The position numbers were made by a program, and so were the translations under genes. The notes under the pieces were generated by a model. It saw nothing but the letters and a program-made list of their open reading frames with translations, was not told where the DNA came from and searched no databases. A stretch of DNA of 64,000 bases from Sphingomonas sp. EC-HK361 (GTDB taxonomy: Bacteria > Pseudomonadota > Alphaproteobacteria > Sphingomonadales > Sphingomonadaceae): positions 104,368 through 168,367 of the forward strand of contig NZ_LR701492.1 of the NCBI RefSeq assembly GCF_902498785.1, written 5' to 3'. Below, in pieces: positions 50,429 through 59,101 of the stretch. Position 1 is the stretch's first letter. Each line of letters opens with the position of its first letter.

Positions 50429-51385
50429 TTGGCGGTCTACACGCAGGTTTCAACCGAAGCGCTCGCCGATTTTCTGGCGCGATATGACGTGGGCGAGCTC
50501 GTCTCGGCCAAGGGCATCGCGGAAGGCGTCGAAAACTCGAACTTTCTCGTCGACACGACGCGCGGACGCTTCATCCTGACGCTATACGAGAAGCGCGTCG
50601 CCGCGGGTGATCTCCCCTTCTTCATGGCACTTCTCGATCATCTCGACGCGAAGGGCCTGCCGGTGCCGCCCGCCATCCCCGATCGCGAAGGCGGCGTGAT
50701 CCAGCATCTGGAGGGGCGGCCGGCGTGTCTCATCAAGTTCCTGCCCGGCGTCTCGCTCTCGCACCCGACCGCGGCGCAGGCGCACGCCACGGGCGAGGCA
50801 TTGGCCAACATGCACCGCGCGGTCGCGGACTTCGCGCCATCGCGCCCCAATTCGATGGGGTCCGAGACGTGGATGCCGCTGTTCGAGCGGTGCGGCCGCA
50901 GCCTCGATACGATCGCCCCCGGGCTGCACGACGATCTCGCCCGCGCGCTCGACCATGTCCTCGCCGCGTGGCCGCGCGATGGCGACCGGATCGCCATCCA
51001 CGCCGATCTGTTTCCCGACAACGTCCTGATGCTGGGGAACAACGTTACCGGGCTGATCGACTTCTACTTCGCCTGCACGGACCTGCGCGTCTACGATCTG
51101 GCCGTCACGCACAGCGCGTGGTCGTTCGACGCCAGCGGCCGGACCTATCATCGCGCGATCGGCGAGGCGTTGATCGCAGGCTATGCACAACATTTCCCGC
51201 TAAGCGACGAGGACCAGGCGGAGTTCACGACGCTTGCCAGTGGGGCATGCATCCGCTTTGCGCTGTCGCGCGCCTGGGACTGGCTGAACACCCCCGCCGA
51301 CGCGCTCGTCACCCGCAAGGACCCGCTCGCCTATATGCGTCGCCTCAACCAGTACGGCCCGGCGCTGGGGCTGCGCGCCGCGTGA
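50429..51385 (+). CDS. thrB: Homoserine kinase (type II, APH-like)
   Basis: The 318-residue kinase phosphorylates homoserine in threonine synthesis. It belongs to the aminoglycoside-phosphotransferase fold: start [43 protein letters not shown] (nucleotide loop), and the catalytic [16 protein letters not shown] with [17 protein letters not shown]. The start is TTG 50429, with CGGAGGCAGG upstream, and it lies 25 bp after ispH. The stop overlaps rnhA at GTGA. This kind of thrB is common in alphaproteobacteria and is unrelated to the GHMP-type enzyme. Confidence 0.93.
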   Translation: MAVYTQVSTEALADFLARYDVGELVSAKGIAEGVENSNFLVDTTRGRFILTLYEKRVAAGDLPFFMALLDHLDAKGLPVPPAIPDREGGVIQHLEGRPACLIKFLPGVSLSHPTAAQAHATGEALANMHRAVADFAPSRPNSMGSETWMPLFERCGRSLDTIAPGLHDDLARALDHVLAAWPRDGDRIAIHADLFPDNVLMLGNNVTGLIDFYFACTDLRVYDLAVTHSAWSFDASGRTYHRAIGEALIAGYAQHFPLSDEDQAEFTTLASGACIRFALSRAWDWLNTPADALVTRKDPLAYMRRLNQYGPALGLRAA

Positions 51386-51825
51386 CCGATGTCGAGATTT
51401 TCACCGATGGCGCGTGCAAGGGCAATCCCGGTCCCGGCGGCTGGGGCGCCGTCATCCGCAGCGGCGCGCATGAGAAGGAACTGTCGGGCGGCGAAGCGCT
51501 GACGACCAACAATCGCATGGAGCTGATCGCGGCGATCGAGGCGCTGAACGCGCTCAAGCGGCCGTGCCGCGTGACCCTTTCCACCGACAGCCGCTACGTC
51601 ATGGACGGGCTGACCAAGTGGATTCACGGCTGGAAGCGCAATGGCTGGCGCACCGCCGACAAGAAGCCGGTCAAGAATGCCGAGCTCTGGCAGGCACTGC
51701 TCGCCGCGACCGAGCGCCACGAGATCAGGTGGGAATGGGTGAAGGGCCATGCCGGCCACCCCGAAAACGAGCGCGCCGACACGCTCGCCAGCAACGCCGC
51801 GCTATCGGTCGCGCCGAAGCGGTGA
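51382..51825 (+). CDS. rnhA: Ribonuclease HI
   Basis: The 147-residue enzyme hydrolyses RNA of RNA-DNA hybrids, clearing R-loops and primers. The catalytic acidic set D9 ([17 protein letters not shown]), E47, D69 ([11 protein letters not shown]) and D133 plus H123 ([14 protein letters not shown]) are visible. The GTG start 51382 overlaps the thrB stop, indicating translational coupling. The basic loop [20 protein letters not shown] matches the handle region. Length is normal. The region to 51885 after it carries no gene. Confidence 0.95.
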   Translation: MTDVEIFTDGACKGNPGPGGWGAVIRSGAHEKELSGGEALTTNNRMELIAAIEALNALKRPCRVTLSTDSRYVMDGLTKWIHGWKRNGWRTADKKPVKNAELWQALLAATERHEIRWEWVKGHAGHPENERADTLASNAALSVAPKR

Positions 51826-51885
51826 CGCCGCACGACGGCGTCCTCCCGTCCTCGCTTGGCAAGGCGGGCGCATTTCGACTATGCG

Positions 51886-51945
51886 CGGCCGGCGAAGGGA
51901 ATGGGGTCTCCCGACAACCGCCGATCCGGCTGATGACTCCTGCTG
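51886..51945 (+). promoter_or_regulatory. Fluoride riboswitch (crcB motif)
   Basis: CGGCGAAGGGAATGGGGTCTCCC, AACCGCC and GCTGATGACTCCTGC occur in the order and form of the fluoride riboswitch (crcB RNA). The motif ends 21 bp before the crcB ATG. Fluoride binding is expected to raise crcB and probably ppa expression. Boundaries are approximate. Confidence 0.88.
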
Positions 51946-51966
51946 ACAGCTGAATGCCGAGGTGGG

Positions 51967-52353
51967 ATGATGGCCGCGTTTCTGATCGTGTTTCTGGGTG
52001 CCGGGATCGGCGGCATGGCCCGCCACGGCGTCAACCTGTTCGCCGTCCGTGTTATGAGTGTGGACTTCCCGTGGGGGACGCTGGCCGTCAATGTCGTTGG
52101 ATCGTTCCTGATGGGGCTGATCGCTGAATATTTCGCCATGCGCACGCATCTGCCGCAGCAGTGGCGGCTGTTCCTGACGACCGGCGTGCTCGGCGGCTTC
52201 ACGACCTTTTCCGCGTTCTCGCTCGACACGGCTCTGCTGGTCGAGAAGGGGCGCATGATGACTGCACTGGGCTATGCGCTGGGCAGCGTCGTTCTTTCCG
52301 TGGGGGCGCTGTTCGCGGCGCTTGCCCTCGTCCGTTCAAGTTTGAGGATCTGA
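51967..52353 (+). CDS. crcB: Fluoride channel Fluc/CrcB
   Basis: The 128-residue integral membrane protein exports fluoride as a dimer. Four transmembrane segments are seen: [58 protein letters not shown] and [20 protein letters not shown]. The conserved GxxxR, NxxGSFLMG and [11 protein letters not shown] motifs are present. A fluoride riboswitch lies directly upstream, which explains its regulation. The stop is followed one base later by ppa, suggesting a fluoride-response unit, since pyrophosphatase is fluoride-sensitive. Confidence 0.95.
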   Translation: MMAAFLIVFLGAGIGGMARHGVNLFAVRVMSVDFPWGTLAVNVVGSFLMGLIAEYFAMRTHLPQQWRLFLTTGVLGGFTTFSAFSLDTALLVEKGRMMTALGYALGSVVLSVGALFAALALVRSSLRI

Positions 52354-52354
52354 A

Positions 52355-52894
52355 ATGAGCATCAATAGCCTTTCCTACGGCCCCAACGCGCCGGAGGACG
52401 TCAATGTCGTGATCGAGGTGCCGATCGGCGGCGAACCCATCAAATACGAGATGGACAAGGACACCGGCACACTGATCGTCGATCGCTTCCTCTACACGCC
52501 GATGCGCTATCCGGGGAATTACGGCTTCATCCCCAATACCCTGTCCGACGACGGGGACCCCTGCGACGTGCTGGTCGTCAACACGCGCCAGATCATTCCC
52601 GGCGCGATGCTCAGCGTGCGCCCGATCGGCGTGCTGCTGATGGAGGACAATGCCGGCGAGGACGAGAAGATCATCGCCGTCCCGTCAAGCAAGCTGACGC
52701 GGCGCTACGACCGGATTCAGGAAGCGACGGACCTTCCCGAGATCACGCTGGAGCAGATCGAGCACTTCTTCACCCACTACAAGGATCTTGAAAAGGACAA
52801 GTGGGTGAAGATCAAGCATTGGGGCGATAAGGCCGAGGCACACAGCCTCATCCGCGCCTCGATCGAACGCGCAAAGGCCGCGAAAGCGGATTGA
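52355..52894 (+). CDS. ppa: Inorganic pyrophosphatase
   Basis: The 179-residue family I enzyme hydrolyses PPi. [41 protein letters not shown] (metal-binding DGDPxDVL) and [21 protein letters not shown] are typical motifs. It begins one base after crcB, likely cotranscribed and so under the fluoride riboswitch. Pyrophosphatases are inhibited by fluoride, so the pairing is functionally sensible. Cytoplasmic hexamer by family. Spacer after it is repeat sequence. Confidence 0.95.
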   Translation: MSINSLSYGPNAPEDVNVVIEVPIGGEPIKYEMDKDTGTLIVDRFLYTPMRYPGNYGFIPNTLSDDGDPCDVLVVNTRQIIPGAMLSVRPIGVLLMEDNAGEDEKIIAVPSSKLTRRYDRIQEATDLPEITLEQIEHFFTHYKDLEKDKWVKIKHWGDKAEAHSLIRASIERAKAAKAD

Positions 52895-52910
52895 GGAAAG
52901 GCATTGATTC

Positions 52911-53045
52911 GTCACCCCAGCGAAGGCTGGGGTCCATGTCTGGCTGAAGTGCCACCCGTGAGAGACATGGATTCCCGTCTTCGGCCTAAGGCCGAAGTTT
53001 ATCCTGAGCGCCTGCCTTGCGGGCAGTCGAAGGGCGGGAATGACG
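52911..53045. repeat. GTCACCCC-type element with a second repeat nested inside
   Basis: The left hairpin and spacer match 24674-24756 (GTCACCCCAGCGAAGGCTGG, CCATGTCTGGCTG, GAGAGACATGGAT). The right hairpin starts ATTCCCGTCTTCG, is interrupted at about 52984-53034 by a GGCCTAAGGCC palindrome plus the TCCTGAGCGCCTGCCTTGC repeat, then resumes CGGGAATGACG. It lies between ppa and the YegP-like gene. Confidence 0.88.
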
Positions 53046-53057
53046 ATGTGCGATTGC

Positions 53058-53231
53058 CTAAGCGTCCTCGACCGCCGCGCCGGGGCCGTTCTTCAAGACG
53101 GATTCGATCGCGTTCTTCGCGCTCGCCTTGCTGGTATAGCCTTCGGTCCAGAAGATCGTTTCGGCATTATATTTGAACTTGGCGACATACTCGCCCTTCT
53201 TGTTCTGCTCGATCACGAACTTGTGCGCCAT
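53058..53231 (-). CDS. YegP-like DUF1508 protein
   Basis: The 57-residue protein reads MAHKFVIEQNKKGEYVAKFK, then AETIFWTEGYTSKASAKNAI and ESVLKNGPGAAVEDA. It matches the DUF1508/YegP family, a tiny beta-alpha fold. The start ATG at 53231 has AGGAGAG upstream; a longer frame lacks family sequence. Cytoplasmic, role unknown; often near stress genes. It is followed by no gene on its strand before the repeat. Confidence 0.88.
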   Translation of the reverse strand: MAHKFVIEQNKKGEYVAKFKYNAETIFWTEGYTSKASAKNAIESVLKNGPGAAVEDA

Positions 53232-53257
53232 GATGCTCTCCTGCAAAACGTCTCCCG

Positions 53258-54343
53258 TTAACACAGGTTAGCGCGAAATCGTGCCGGTGCATAGCGCGCG
53301 GGATCGACCGCGCCGGGCGCGTCGCCGAGGATCAGCCGCGCGGCGAGATCGGCGGCGGCGGGTGCGGTCTGGATGCCGAACCCGCCCTGGCCCGCGAACC
53401 AGAAGAAGCCCGGCACCGCGCCGTCGAAGCCATAGACCGGCAGACGATCGGGCGCGAAGCTGCGCAGACCCGCCCAGCGCCGCTCAACCGCGGCGACGCG
53501 CCAATCGACGACGTGCTCGAACCGGTCGATCGCGACGGCAACATCCATTTCCTCCGGAGCCACATCGATCGCTTCGCTCTCAATCTCGTCATGCGGGCTG
53601 AGCCACAGCCGCCCACCCGCTTCCGGCTTGAAGTAGAAATCGCCGCGCAGTCCGGCGATGTGGGGAAGATCGGCAGGCGGGGCCGGTTCGGTCCGCAGCT
53701 GCACCATCGTGCGGCGAAAGGCACGGATGCCGAGCGGCGTCACGCCTGCCATTGCAGCGACAGGATCTGCCCACGCGCCCGCCGCATCGACCAGGATATC
53801 GGCGGAAAAAACCCCCGCCGCCGTCGTGAGCCGCCAGCCAGCGCCGCCCCGCTCCGCCGATCGGAGCGCAGCGCGAGTTCGAAGCACCGCGCCAGCGCGC
53901 CGCGCCCGTGCCAGCGCATCGCCGTGACAGGCACCGACATCGATATAGGCACAGCTCGGCTCGTGCACCCCGATGGTCCATCCGGCGCGCAGGCCGGGAA
54001 TCCATTCCGCGGGATCGACCTGCGCGAGCGCCACGCCGGTGCCTTCAAACTCGGCGAGCATCGCCTCGGCCAGTGCCGCATCGTCCGCGCCGCCGATATG
54101 CAGCGACCCGAGCGGCTCCAGAAAGCCGCCCGCCGAAAGCGCTGGCCCCGATGCGGTCGTCAGCGGCTGGATCGCCGGCCCGCCATAGGTTTCGGACCAG
54201 AAGGCGGCGGAGCGGCCGGTGGCATGGTATCCGGGCTGGTCCTCCGCCTCGAGCAGCAGCACGCGCGCGCGGTCGCCGATCCCGGCGGCCAGCGTCGCGC
54301 CGGCGATCCCTGCGCCGACGATGGCGATGTCGAAATCGCTCAC
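53258..54343 (-). CDS. FAD-dependent oxidoreductase (DAO family)
   Basis: The 361-residue flavoprotein starts MSDFDIAIVGAGIAGATLAA with a Rossmann GAGIAG, then GYHATGRSAAFWSETYG, and ends FWFAGQGGFGIQTAPAAADL, the signature of D-amino acid dehydrogenase/glycine oxidase-like enzymes. It oxidises an amine or amino acid, substrate unknown. The start overlaps the stop of the hydrolase gene by ATGA, so the two are cotranscribed. Membrane association is not evident. Confidence 0.85.
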   Translation of the reverse strand: MSDFDIAIVGAGIAGATLAAGIGDRARVLLLEAEDQPGYHATGRSAAFWSETYGGPAIQPLTTASGPALSAGGFLEPLGSLHIGGADDAALAEAMLAEFEGTGVALAQVDPAEWIPGLRAGWTIGVHEPSCAYIDVGACHGDALARARRAGAVLRTRAALRSAERGGAGWRLTTAAGVFSADILVDAAGAWADPVAAMAGVTPLGIRAFRRTMVQLRTEPAPPADLPHIAGLRGDFYFKPEAGGRLWLSPHDEIESEAIDVAPEEMDVAVAIDRFEHVVDWRVAAVERRWAGLRSFAPDRLPVYGFDGAVPGFFWFAGQGGFGIQTAPAAADLAARLILGDAPGAVDPARYAPARFRANLC

Positions 54344-55296
54344 CGGCCGGTTTGACCGCTAACGGGCGCCCTCGCGTCGAGAAAGGCGTCGATCGCCGCC
54401 AGCGCGCAGGTACGCACCGGCTCGGCCTCGCGCAGGATCTCGTGCGCCGATTCGTCACCGAAGCGGACGAGCGCACAGTCGGGCAACTGTCCCGCGACGG
54501 CGATCGCCGCCTTGGGATCGACGAGTCCGTCCGCCTCCGCCACCAGCATCGCGATCGGGATGTGCAGCGTCAGCAGCCGCGGATCGCGCTGCTGCGCGCG
54601 GGTCGAGGCAAAGGCTTCCGCCAGCCAAGCCCAACTCGGCGGGCCGAGCCGGATATCGGGCTTGGCCTGATACCACCACTCCTCGTCGGTGTAGCGATCA
54701 TGGTCGTGGGTCAGCAGCGACTCGCGCGACTTGATCGAATGCGGCCGTTCATTGTGTTTCCACGCCCCCCGCGCCGGATCGCCGACGCGCGTCAGCAACC
54801 GCGCGAGCCCCTCCCCGCCACGCGCACCAATCGGGCTGTGCAATCCGAGCATCGGCGCGACGAGAACGACCGAATTGGGATCGATTCGCAATTCCAGCAG
54901 CGCGCGGAGCACCAGATGCCCGCCCATCGAATGCCCCATCACGACATGCGGACCGGCCCCCGATTTCCAGTCGGCGTAGAAATCAGCGAGGTCGTCGATC
55001 CACGGCGCGAAGCTGTCGGCGTGTCCCACATTGGGTGCGGGCGACAGGCGCCCGGAACCGCCCTGCCCGCGCCAGTCGAACGCAGTCACCGACCAGCCGC
55101 GTGCATGCCAATGCGCGTAAATCTCGAGATATTTCTCGATGATGTCGCCGCGTCCGCCCTGGAACAGGATCGCCCCGCGCCCGGCAGGCGACGGCCAGTG
55201 GAAGCGGCGAAGCGGCCAGCCGTCGCGCGCCGTCCAGCGATCGATCGTGGCGTCTTCGGGATAGGCGCGGCGGAAAACGGTGGCTTTGGTCATCAA
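54340..55296 (-). CDS. Alpha/beta hydrolase (lysophospholipase-like)
   Basis: The 318-residue hydrolase begins MMTKATVFRRAYPEDATIDR. The nucleophile elbow is VVMGHSMGGHLVLRALLE (Ser), HARGWSVTAFDWRGQGGSGRL is the oxyanion region, and the Asp and His lie in EADGLVDPKAAIAVAG and ESAHEILREAE. It resembles PldB-type lysophospholipases and monoacylglycerol lipases. No signal peptide. It overlaps the FAD oxidoreductase by ATGA. The ATG at 55296 or 55293 may be the start. Divergent from the pilus operon. Confidence 0.87.
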   Translation of the reverse strand: MMTKATVFRRAYPEDATIDRWTARDGWPLRRFHWPSPAGRGAILFQGGRGDIIEKYLEIYAHWHARGWSVTAFDWRGQGGSGRLSPAPNVGHADSFAPWIDDLADFYADWKSGAGPHVVMGHSMGGHLVLRALLELRIDPNSVVLVAPMLGLHSPIGARGGEGLARLLTRVGDPARGAWKHNERPHSIKSRESLLTHDHDRYTDEEWWYQAKPDIRLGPPSWAWLAEAFASTRAQQRDPRLLTLHIPIAMLVAEADGLVDPKAAIAVAGQLPDCALVRFGDESAHEILREAEPVRTCALAAIDAFLDARAPVSGQTGR

Positions 55297-55344
55297 CCGA
55301 CGTGGTTACGTTTTGGCAAGCCATCTCGTCTAGGGCTGGATCGG

Positions 55345-55818
55345 ATGGGGTGGGACAATCTTTCCTTCGCGCTGCTCGGCGCGCTTGGCCTTCTGCTGGT
55401 GTCGGCAGGGATCGAGGACGCGCGCCTGCGCACCATCGCCAACTGGAAGAACGCCGCGATCGCGCTCATGGCGCCGCTGTGGTGGTGGTCCACCGGCGTC
55501 GCGCCCTGGCCCGATCTCGCCTGGCAAGTGGGGCTGGCCCTGCTGGTCTTTGCCGCCTTCTGCGCGGCGTTCCATTTCGGCCAGATGGGCGGCGGCGATG
55601 TGAAGCTGATCGGCGCGCTGGCGCTGTGGCTGCCCGCTGTTCCGCTGATGCAGATGCTGCTGGTCATGTCGATCGCGGGCGGAATCGTCACGCTGGTCAT
55701 GCTGGCGGCAAGTAAGTTTTACAAAAACAGGGGTCCGATCGAGATTCCCTACGGCGTCGCTATCGCAATCGCGGGTCTTCTGTCGATCCGCGAACCACTC
55801 CTTAACCAAATTACGTGA
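55345..55818 (+). CDS. cpaA: A24-type prepilin peptidase (CpaA)
   Basis: The 157-residue membrane aspartyl protease cleaves Flp-type prepilins. The two catalytic Asp are D25 (GIEDARLRTI) and D85 (QMGGGDVKLIG), in the short TadV/CpaA form without the methylase domain. Several helices, such as FALLGALGLLLVSAG and QVGLALLVFAAFCAAF, are visible. It heads cpaA-B-C-D-E-tadB-tadC. The ATG follows a GGATCGG sequence. The Flp pilin gene is absent from the window, so it is encoded elsewhere. Confidence 0.9.
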   Translation: MGWDNLSFALLGALGLLLVSAGIEDARLRTIANWKNAAIALMAPLWWWSTGVAPWPDLAWQVGLALLVFAAFCAAFHFGQMGGGDVKLIGALALWLPAVPLMQMLLVMSIAGGIVTLVMLAASKFYKNRGPIEIPYGVAIAIAGLLSIREPLLNQIT

Positions 55819-55870
55819 ATGCTTAAGGCCGGATCAACCGGTTCTGCAGTCCCGAAAGGCATGATGGACC

Positions 55871-56902
55871 ATGGATAGTCGCAAGATCGTCTTGCTGGTG
55901 GGGGCGCTGTTCGTCGCCGCACTTACCGCATTCTTCGCGCGCTCCCTCGTCATGGGCAGCGCCGCGCCGCAGGCCAATGCCGCGGTCGCCGCGCCCGTGG
56001 TCGATGGACCCGAAGTCCTCGTCGCCACGCGGGCGCTGCCCGTCGGCACCATCCTCGATCCGACCGCGCTGAAATATCAGCCCTGGCCGAAGGAGCTGGT
56101 CGATGGCGCCTATTTCCTGAAGCAGCAGACCGACATGAAGTCGCTGCTCGGCACCGTCGTTCGCAATGCGATCACCGCCGGCCAGCCGGTTACTCAGGGC
56201 GCGCTCGTCAAGCCCGGCGACCGCGGCTTCCTGGCGGCTGCGCTCGGGCCGGGCATGCGCGCGGTCACCGTGCCGGTCTCCGCCCAGACATCGGTCGCTG
56301 GCTTCGTCTTTCCGGGCGACCGCATCGACCTGTTGCTGACCCAGACGGTCGCCGGCGGCGGCGATGGCCCGCCGCTGAAGGCTTCGGAGACGGTCATGCG
56401 CAACCTGCGCGTGCTGGCGACCGATCAGCGCACGAGCGACGACAAGGACGAAAAGGGCAACACCGTCGTCCACACCTTCTCGACCGTGACGGTCGAAGCG
56501 ACGCCCAAGATCGCGGAGCAGATCGCGGTCGCCCAGACGCTCGGGTCGCTGTCGCTTTCGCTGCGTTCGATCGCGGACAATTCCTCGGAACTGGAACAGG
56601 CGATCGCCAGCGGCGACGTGAAGGTGCCGGCGGACGGCGACATCAAGGCCGAAAAGGCGATGATGGTCCAGCTCGCCAGCCAGCCGCAGAGCGGCAGCTC
56701 GTCCTACGCAACGGGCGCCGACGTGTCGCGCTTCCAGCGCCGCACCGTGCCCGGCAAGAGCGCCGATACAGGGATGATGACCGCAGGCGGCGCGCCTGCA
56801 CCAGCAGCCTTTCCGGGTGGAGCCACCGCTCCAGTCGGACCCGTCGTGCGCATCGCGCGCGGCAACAACGTGACCGTTCAGCCGGTCGGGGGGAAGAACT
56901 AA
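55871..56902 (+). CDS. cpaB: Flp pilus assembly protein CpaB (RcpC)
   Basis: The 343-residue protein begins MDSRKIVLLVGALFVAALTA, an N-terminal membrane anchor. A SAF domain follows (about 40-120: EVLVATRALPVGTILDPTALK), then the CpaB-specific region (MRAVTVPVSAQTSVAGFVFP GDRIDLLLT motif, about 135-165) and a low-complexity C-terminus ending ARGNNVTVQPVG. It is an inner-membrane or periplasmic assembly factor for the Flp pilus. It lies 52 bp after cpaA and two bases before cpaC. Confidence 0.92.
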   Translation: MDSRKIVLLVGALFVAALTAFFARSLVMGSAAPQANAAVAAPVVDGPEVLVATRALPVGTILDPTALKYQPWPKELVDGAYFLKQQTDMKSLLGTVVRNAITAGQPVTQGALVKPGDRGFLAAALGPGMRAVTVPVSAQTSVAGFVFPGDRIDLLLTQTVAGGGDGPPLKASETVMRNLRVLATDQRTSDDKDEKGNTVVHTFSTVTVEATPKIAEQIAVAQTLGSLSLSLRSIADNSSELEQAIASGDVKVPADGDIKAEKAMMVQLASQPQSGSSSYATGADVSRFQRRTVPGKSADTGMMTAGGAPAPAAFPGGATAPVGPVVRIARGNNVTVQPVGGKN

Positions 56903-56903
56903 G

Positions 56904-58436
56904 ATGCGCATCGCGATGAAGCCCTTGGGCTGGACGCTGGCGGCGGCGCTGGTCGCGGCTGGCGGCACCCTGCCCGCAACCGCCCCCGCCCAGGCCGGCA
57001 CCGGCGCCGGCGGCCCGACCGTCCAGATCGCCACCAACCGCGGCGAACTGATCCGCCTTTCGCGCCCGATGAGCGACATCTTCGTCGCCAACCCGGACAT
57101 TGCGGACGTGCAGGTGCGGTCGCCGACGTCGCTCTACGTCTTCGGCAAGAAGCCCGGAGAGACGACGATCTCGGCCACATCGAAGGCAGGCGCGGTCGTC
57201 TATGCCGCGACCGTCCGGGTCGGCAACAACTACGACTCGATCGGCGGGATGCTCTCGCTCGCCATGCCCGAGGCGCACATCACCGCGACCCCGATGAACG
57301 GCCTGGTGCTGCTCACCGGCACCGTCGCCGGCCCCGATGACGGCGCCGAGGCCGAGCGCCTCGTTCAGGCCTTTGTCGGCAAGGACACCCAGATCATCAG
57401 CCGGCTGAGGACCGCGACGCCGTTGCAGGTGAACCTGCAGGTCCGCTTCGCCGAGGTCAGCCGAAGCTTCGTGAAGAACATCGGCAGCAACCTGCGTTTC
57501 GCCCAGCCTCGCAGCGGCGATTTCACGGCGGTAGGCGTATCCGGCAAGCCGGGCACGATTACCTACGACCCCACGACCGGCAACAAGACCTCAACGTATC
57601 AGGAAGGCGCGCAGCGTGGCACGCTCGGCATCGCCGGCCGCCTGCTCGGCGCCGACTTCCTGAGCACGCTCGACCTGGGCGAGACGGTCGGTCAGGTGAC
57701 GACGCTCGCCAACCCGAACCTGACCGCGCTGTCGGGCGAAACCGGCACCTTCCTGGCCGGCGGTGAAATCCCGATCCCGATCAGCCAGGGACTCGGCGCC
57801 GTCTCGGTCGAATACAAGCAATATGGCGTCAGCCTCGCCTATACGCCGACCGTGCTCAGCGACGGTCGCATCTCGCTTCGCGTTCGTCCGGAAGTATCGC
57901 AGCTGACCGCCGACGGCGCGGTGCAGCTGAACGGCACCACGATCCCGGCGCTGACCACGCGACGCGCGGAGACGACGGTGGAACTCGGCTCCGGCCAGAG
58001 CTTCATGATCGCCGGCCTGCTGCAGAACAGCCACAACAACCAGATCGACAAGATCCCCGGCGTCGGCGACATTCCGATCCTCGGCTCGCTGTTCCGCTCG
58101 AACGGATGGAAGCGCAACGAGACCGAGCTCGTCATCGTCATCACCCCGTATCTGGTGAAGCCGGTGAACGCGAACGACATCGTGCTGCCGACCGACGGGT
58201 ATCAGGCGCCGACCGATCTCGGCCGCGTGCTCCTGGGCCAGCTGGCGTCGGGCAAGAGCGGGATGGACCGGCCGAAGCCGACCATGGCCCCATCGGTCGC
58301 CCCGCAGCCGACCTTCGGGGCCGCAGCTCCCGTCGCGCCGGGTGCACCGATCGCGCCCGCCGCAACCACCGATCCGCGCATCGCCGCACCCAAGGGCAAG
58401 AAGGGCGCAAGCCCGGCCCCCGGGTTCAGCAACTGA
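56904..58436 (+). CDS. cpaC: Flp pilus secretin CpaC (RcpA)
   Basis: The 510-residue outer membrane secretin starts MRIAMKPLGWTLAAALVAAG with a signal peptide. The pilus N-terminal domain (about 30-115: VQIATNRGELIRLSRPMSDI, VFGKKPGETTISATSKAG), a BON-like segment (MPEAHITATPMNGLVLLTGT) and the secretin domain (about 230-430, with LSGETGTFLAGGEIPIP and VGDIPILGSLFRSNGWKRNE) are in order. The C-terminus is Pro/Ala-rich. It forms the outer membrane channel for the pilus. cpaD follows at a TGATG overlap or 30 bp further. Confidence 0.95.
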   Translation: MRIAMKPLGWTLAAALVAAGGTLPATAPAQAGTGAGGPTVQIATNRGELIRLSRPMSDIFVANPDIADVQVRSPTSLYVFGKKPGETTISATSKAGAVVYAATVRVGNNYDSIGGMLSLAMPEAHITATPMNGLVLLTGTVAGPDDGAEAERLVQAFVGKDTQIISRLRTATPLQVNLQVRFAEVSRSFVKNIGSNLRFAQPRSGDFTAVGVSGKPGTITYDPTTGNKTSTYQEGAQRGTLGIAGRLLGADFLSTLDLGETVGQVTTLANPNLTALSGETGTFLAGGEIPIPISQGLGAVSVEYKQYGVSLAYTPTVLSDGRISLRVRPEVSQLTADGAVQLNGTTIPALTTRRAETTVELGSGQSFMIAGLLQNSHNNQIDKIPGVGDIPILGSLFRSNGWKRNETELVIVITPYLVKPVNANDIVLPTDGYQAPTDLGRVLLGQLASGKSGMDRPKPTMAPSVAPQPTFGAAAPVAPGAPIAPAATTDPRIAAPKGKKGASPAPGFSN

Positions 58437-58465
58437 TGGCCGCCGAAACGAGGACCGCATCCGCC

Positions 58466-59101
58466 ATGATGAAGCACCTTTCCCTCGCCGCCGTCCTTGC
58501 CCCAGCGCTCGCGCTGGGGGCCTGCGCCGGCACCCCCAATCGCGGCCTCGAATCGGTGCACCAGCCGGTCGTCAGCCGTTCCGACTATGCCTTCGACCTG
58601 ACGGCGAGCGGCAACGGCCTTGCCCCCGGCGAACCGCGCCGGCTCGCCGGCTGGCTCGACTCGCTCCACCTCGGCTACGGTGACCGTGTCGCGATCGACG
58701 ATCCGGCCGGCTACGGCGCTGCCCGCGCCGATGTCGCGGCGACGGTCGCCCGCTACGGTCTGATCCTCTCCGACGACGCGCCCGTCACCGGCGCGACCGT
58801 CGCACCGGGCACGATCCGCATCGTCGTCAGCCGCACCAGCGCGCGCGTGCCGGGCTGTCCCGACATGAGCCGGGTCAGCGGGATCGAGTTCGAATCGAAC
58901 ACCAGCTCGAACCAGGGCTGCGCGATCAATTCGAACCTGGCCGCGATGGTCGCCAACCCTGGCGATCTCGTTCGCGGCCAGCCGGGCAGCACCGCCTATG
59001 ATCCAGCCGTCGGCACGCGCGCGATCGACGCGTTCCGCAAGGCGACCCCCACCGGCGGCGGCGGCACCACCGTCAAGTCCGAAAGCACCGGAGGCAAGTA
59101 A
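58466..59101 (+). CDS. cpaD: CpaD-family pilus lipoprotein
   Basis: The 211-residue protein from ATG 58466 (MMKHLSLAAVLAPALALGAC) has a lipobox LGAC. The CpaD domain has DLTASGNGLAPGEPRRLAGW, IRIVVSRTSARVPGCPDMSR and SSNQGCAINSNLAAMVANPGDL, with cysteines for disulfides. An in-frame ATG 58436 at the cpaC stop would add ten residues but has no ribosome binding site. It helps the secretin assemble. The stop is overlapped by cpaE (TAATG). Confidence 0.9.
   Translation: MMKHLSLAAVLAPALALGACAGTPNRGLESVHQPVVSRSDYAFDLTASGNGLAPGEPRRLAGWLDSLHLGYGDRVAIDDPAGYGAARADVAATVARYGLILSDDAPVTGATVAPGTIRIVVSRTSARVPGCPDMSRVSGIEFESNTSSNQGCAINSNLAAMVANPGDLVRGQPGSTAYDPAVGTRAIDAFRKATPTGGGGTTVKSESTGGK

Noticed and set aside
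55297-55344. Sigma54-type promoter before cpaA (TTGGCA...)
   Set aside because: The -12 GC element is not at the right distance.
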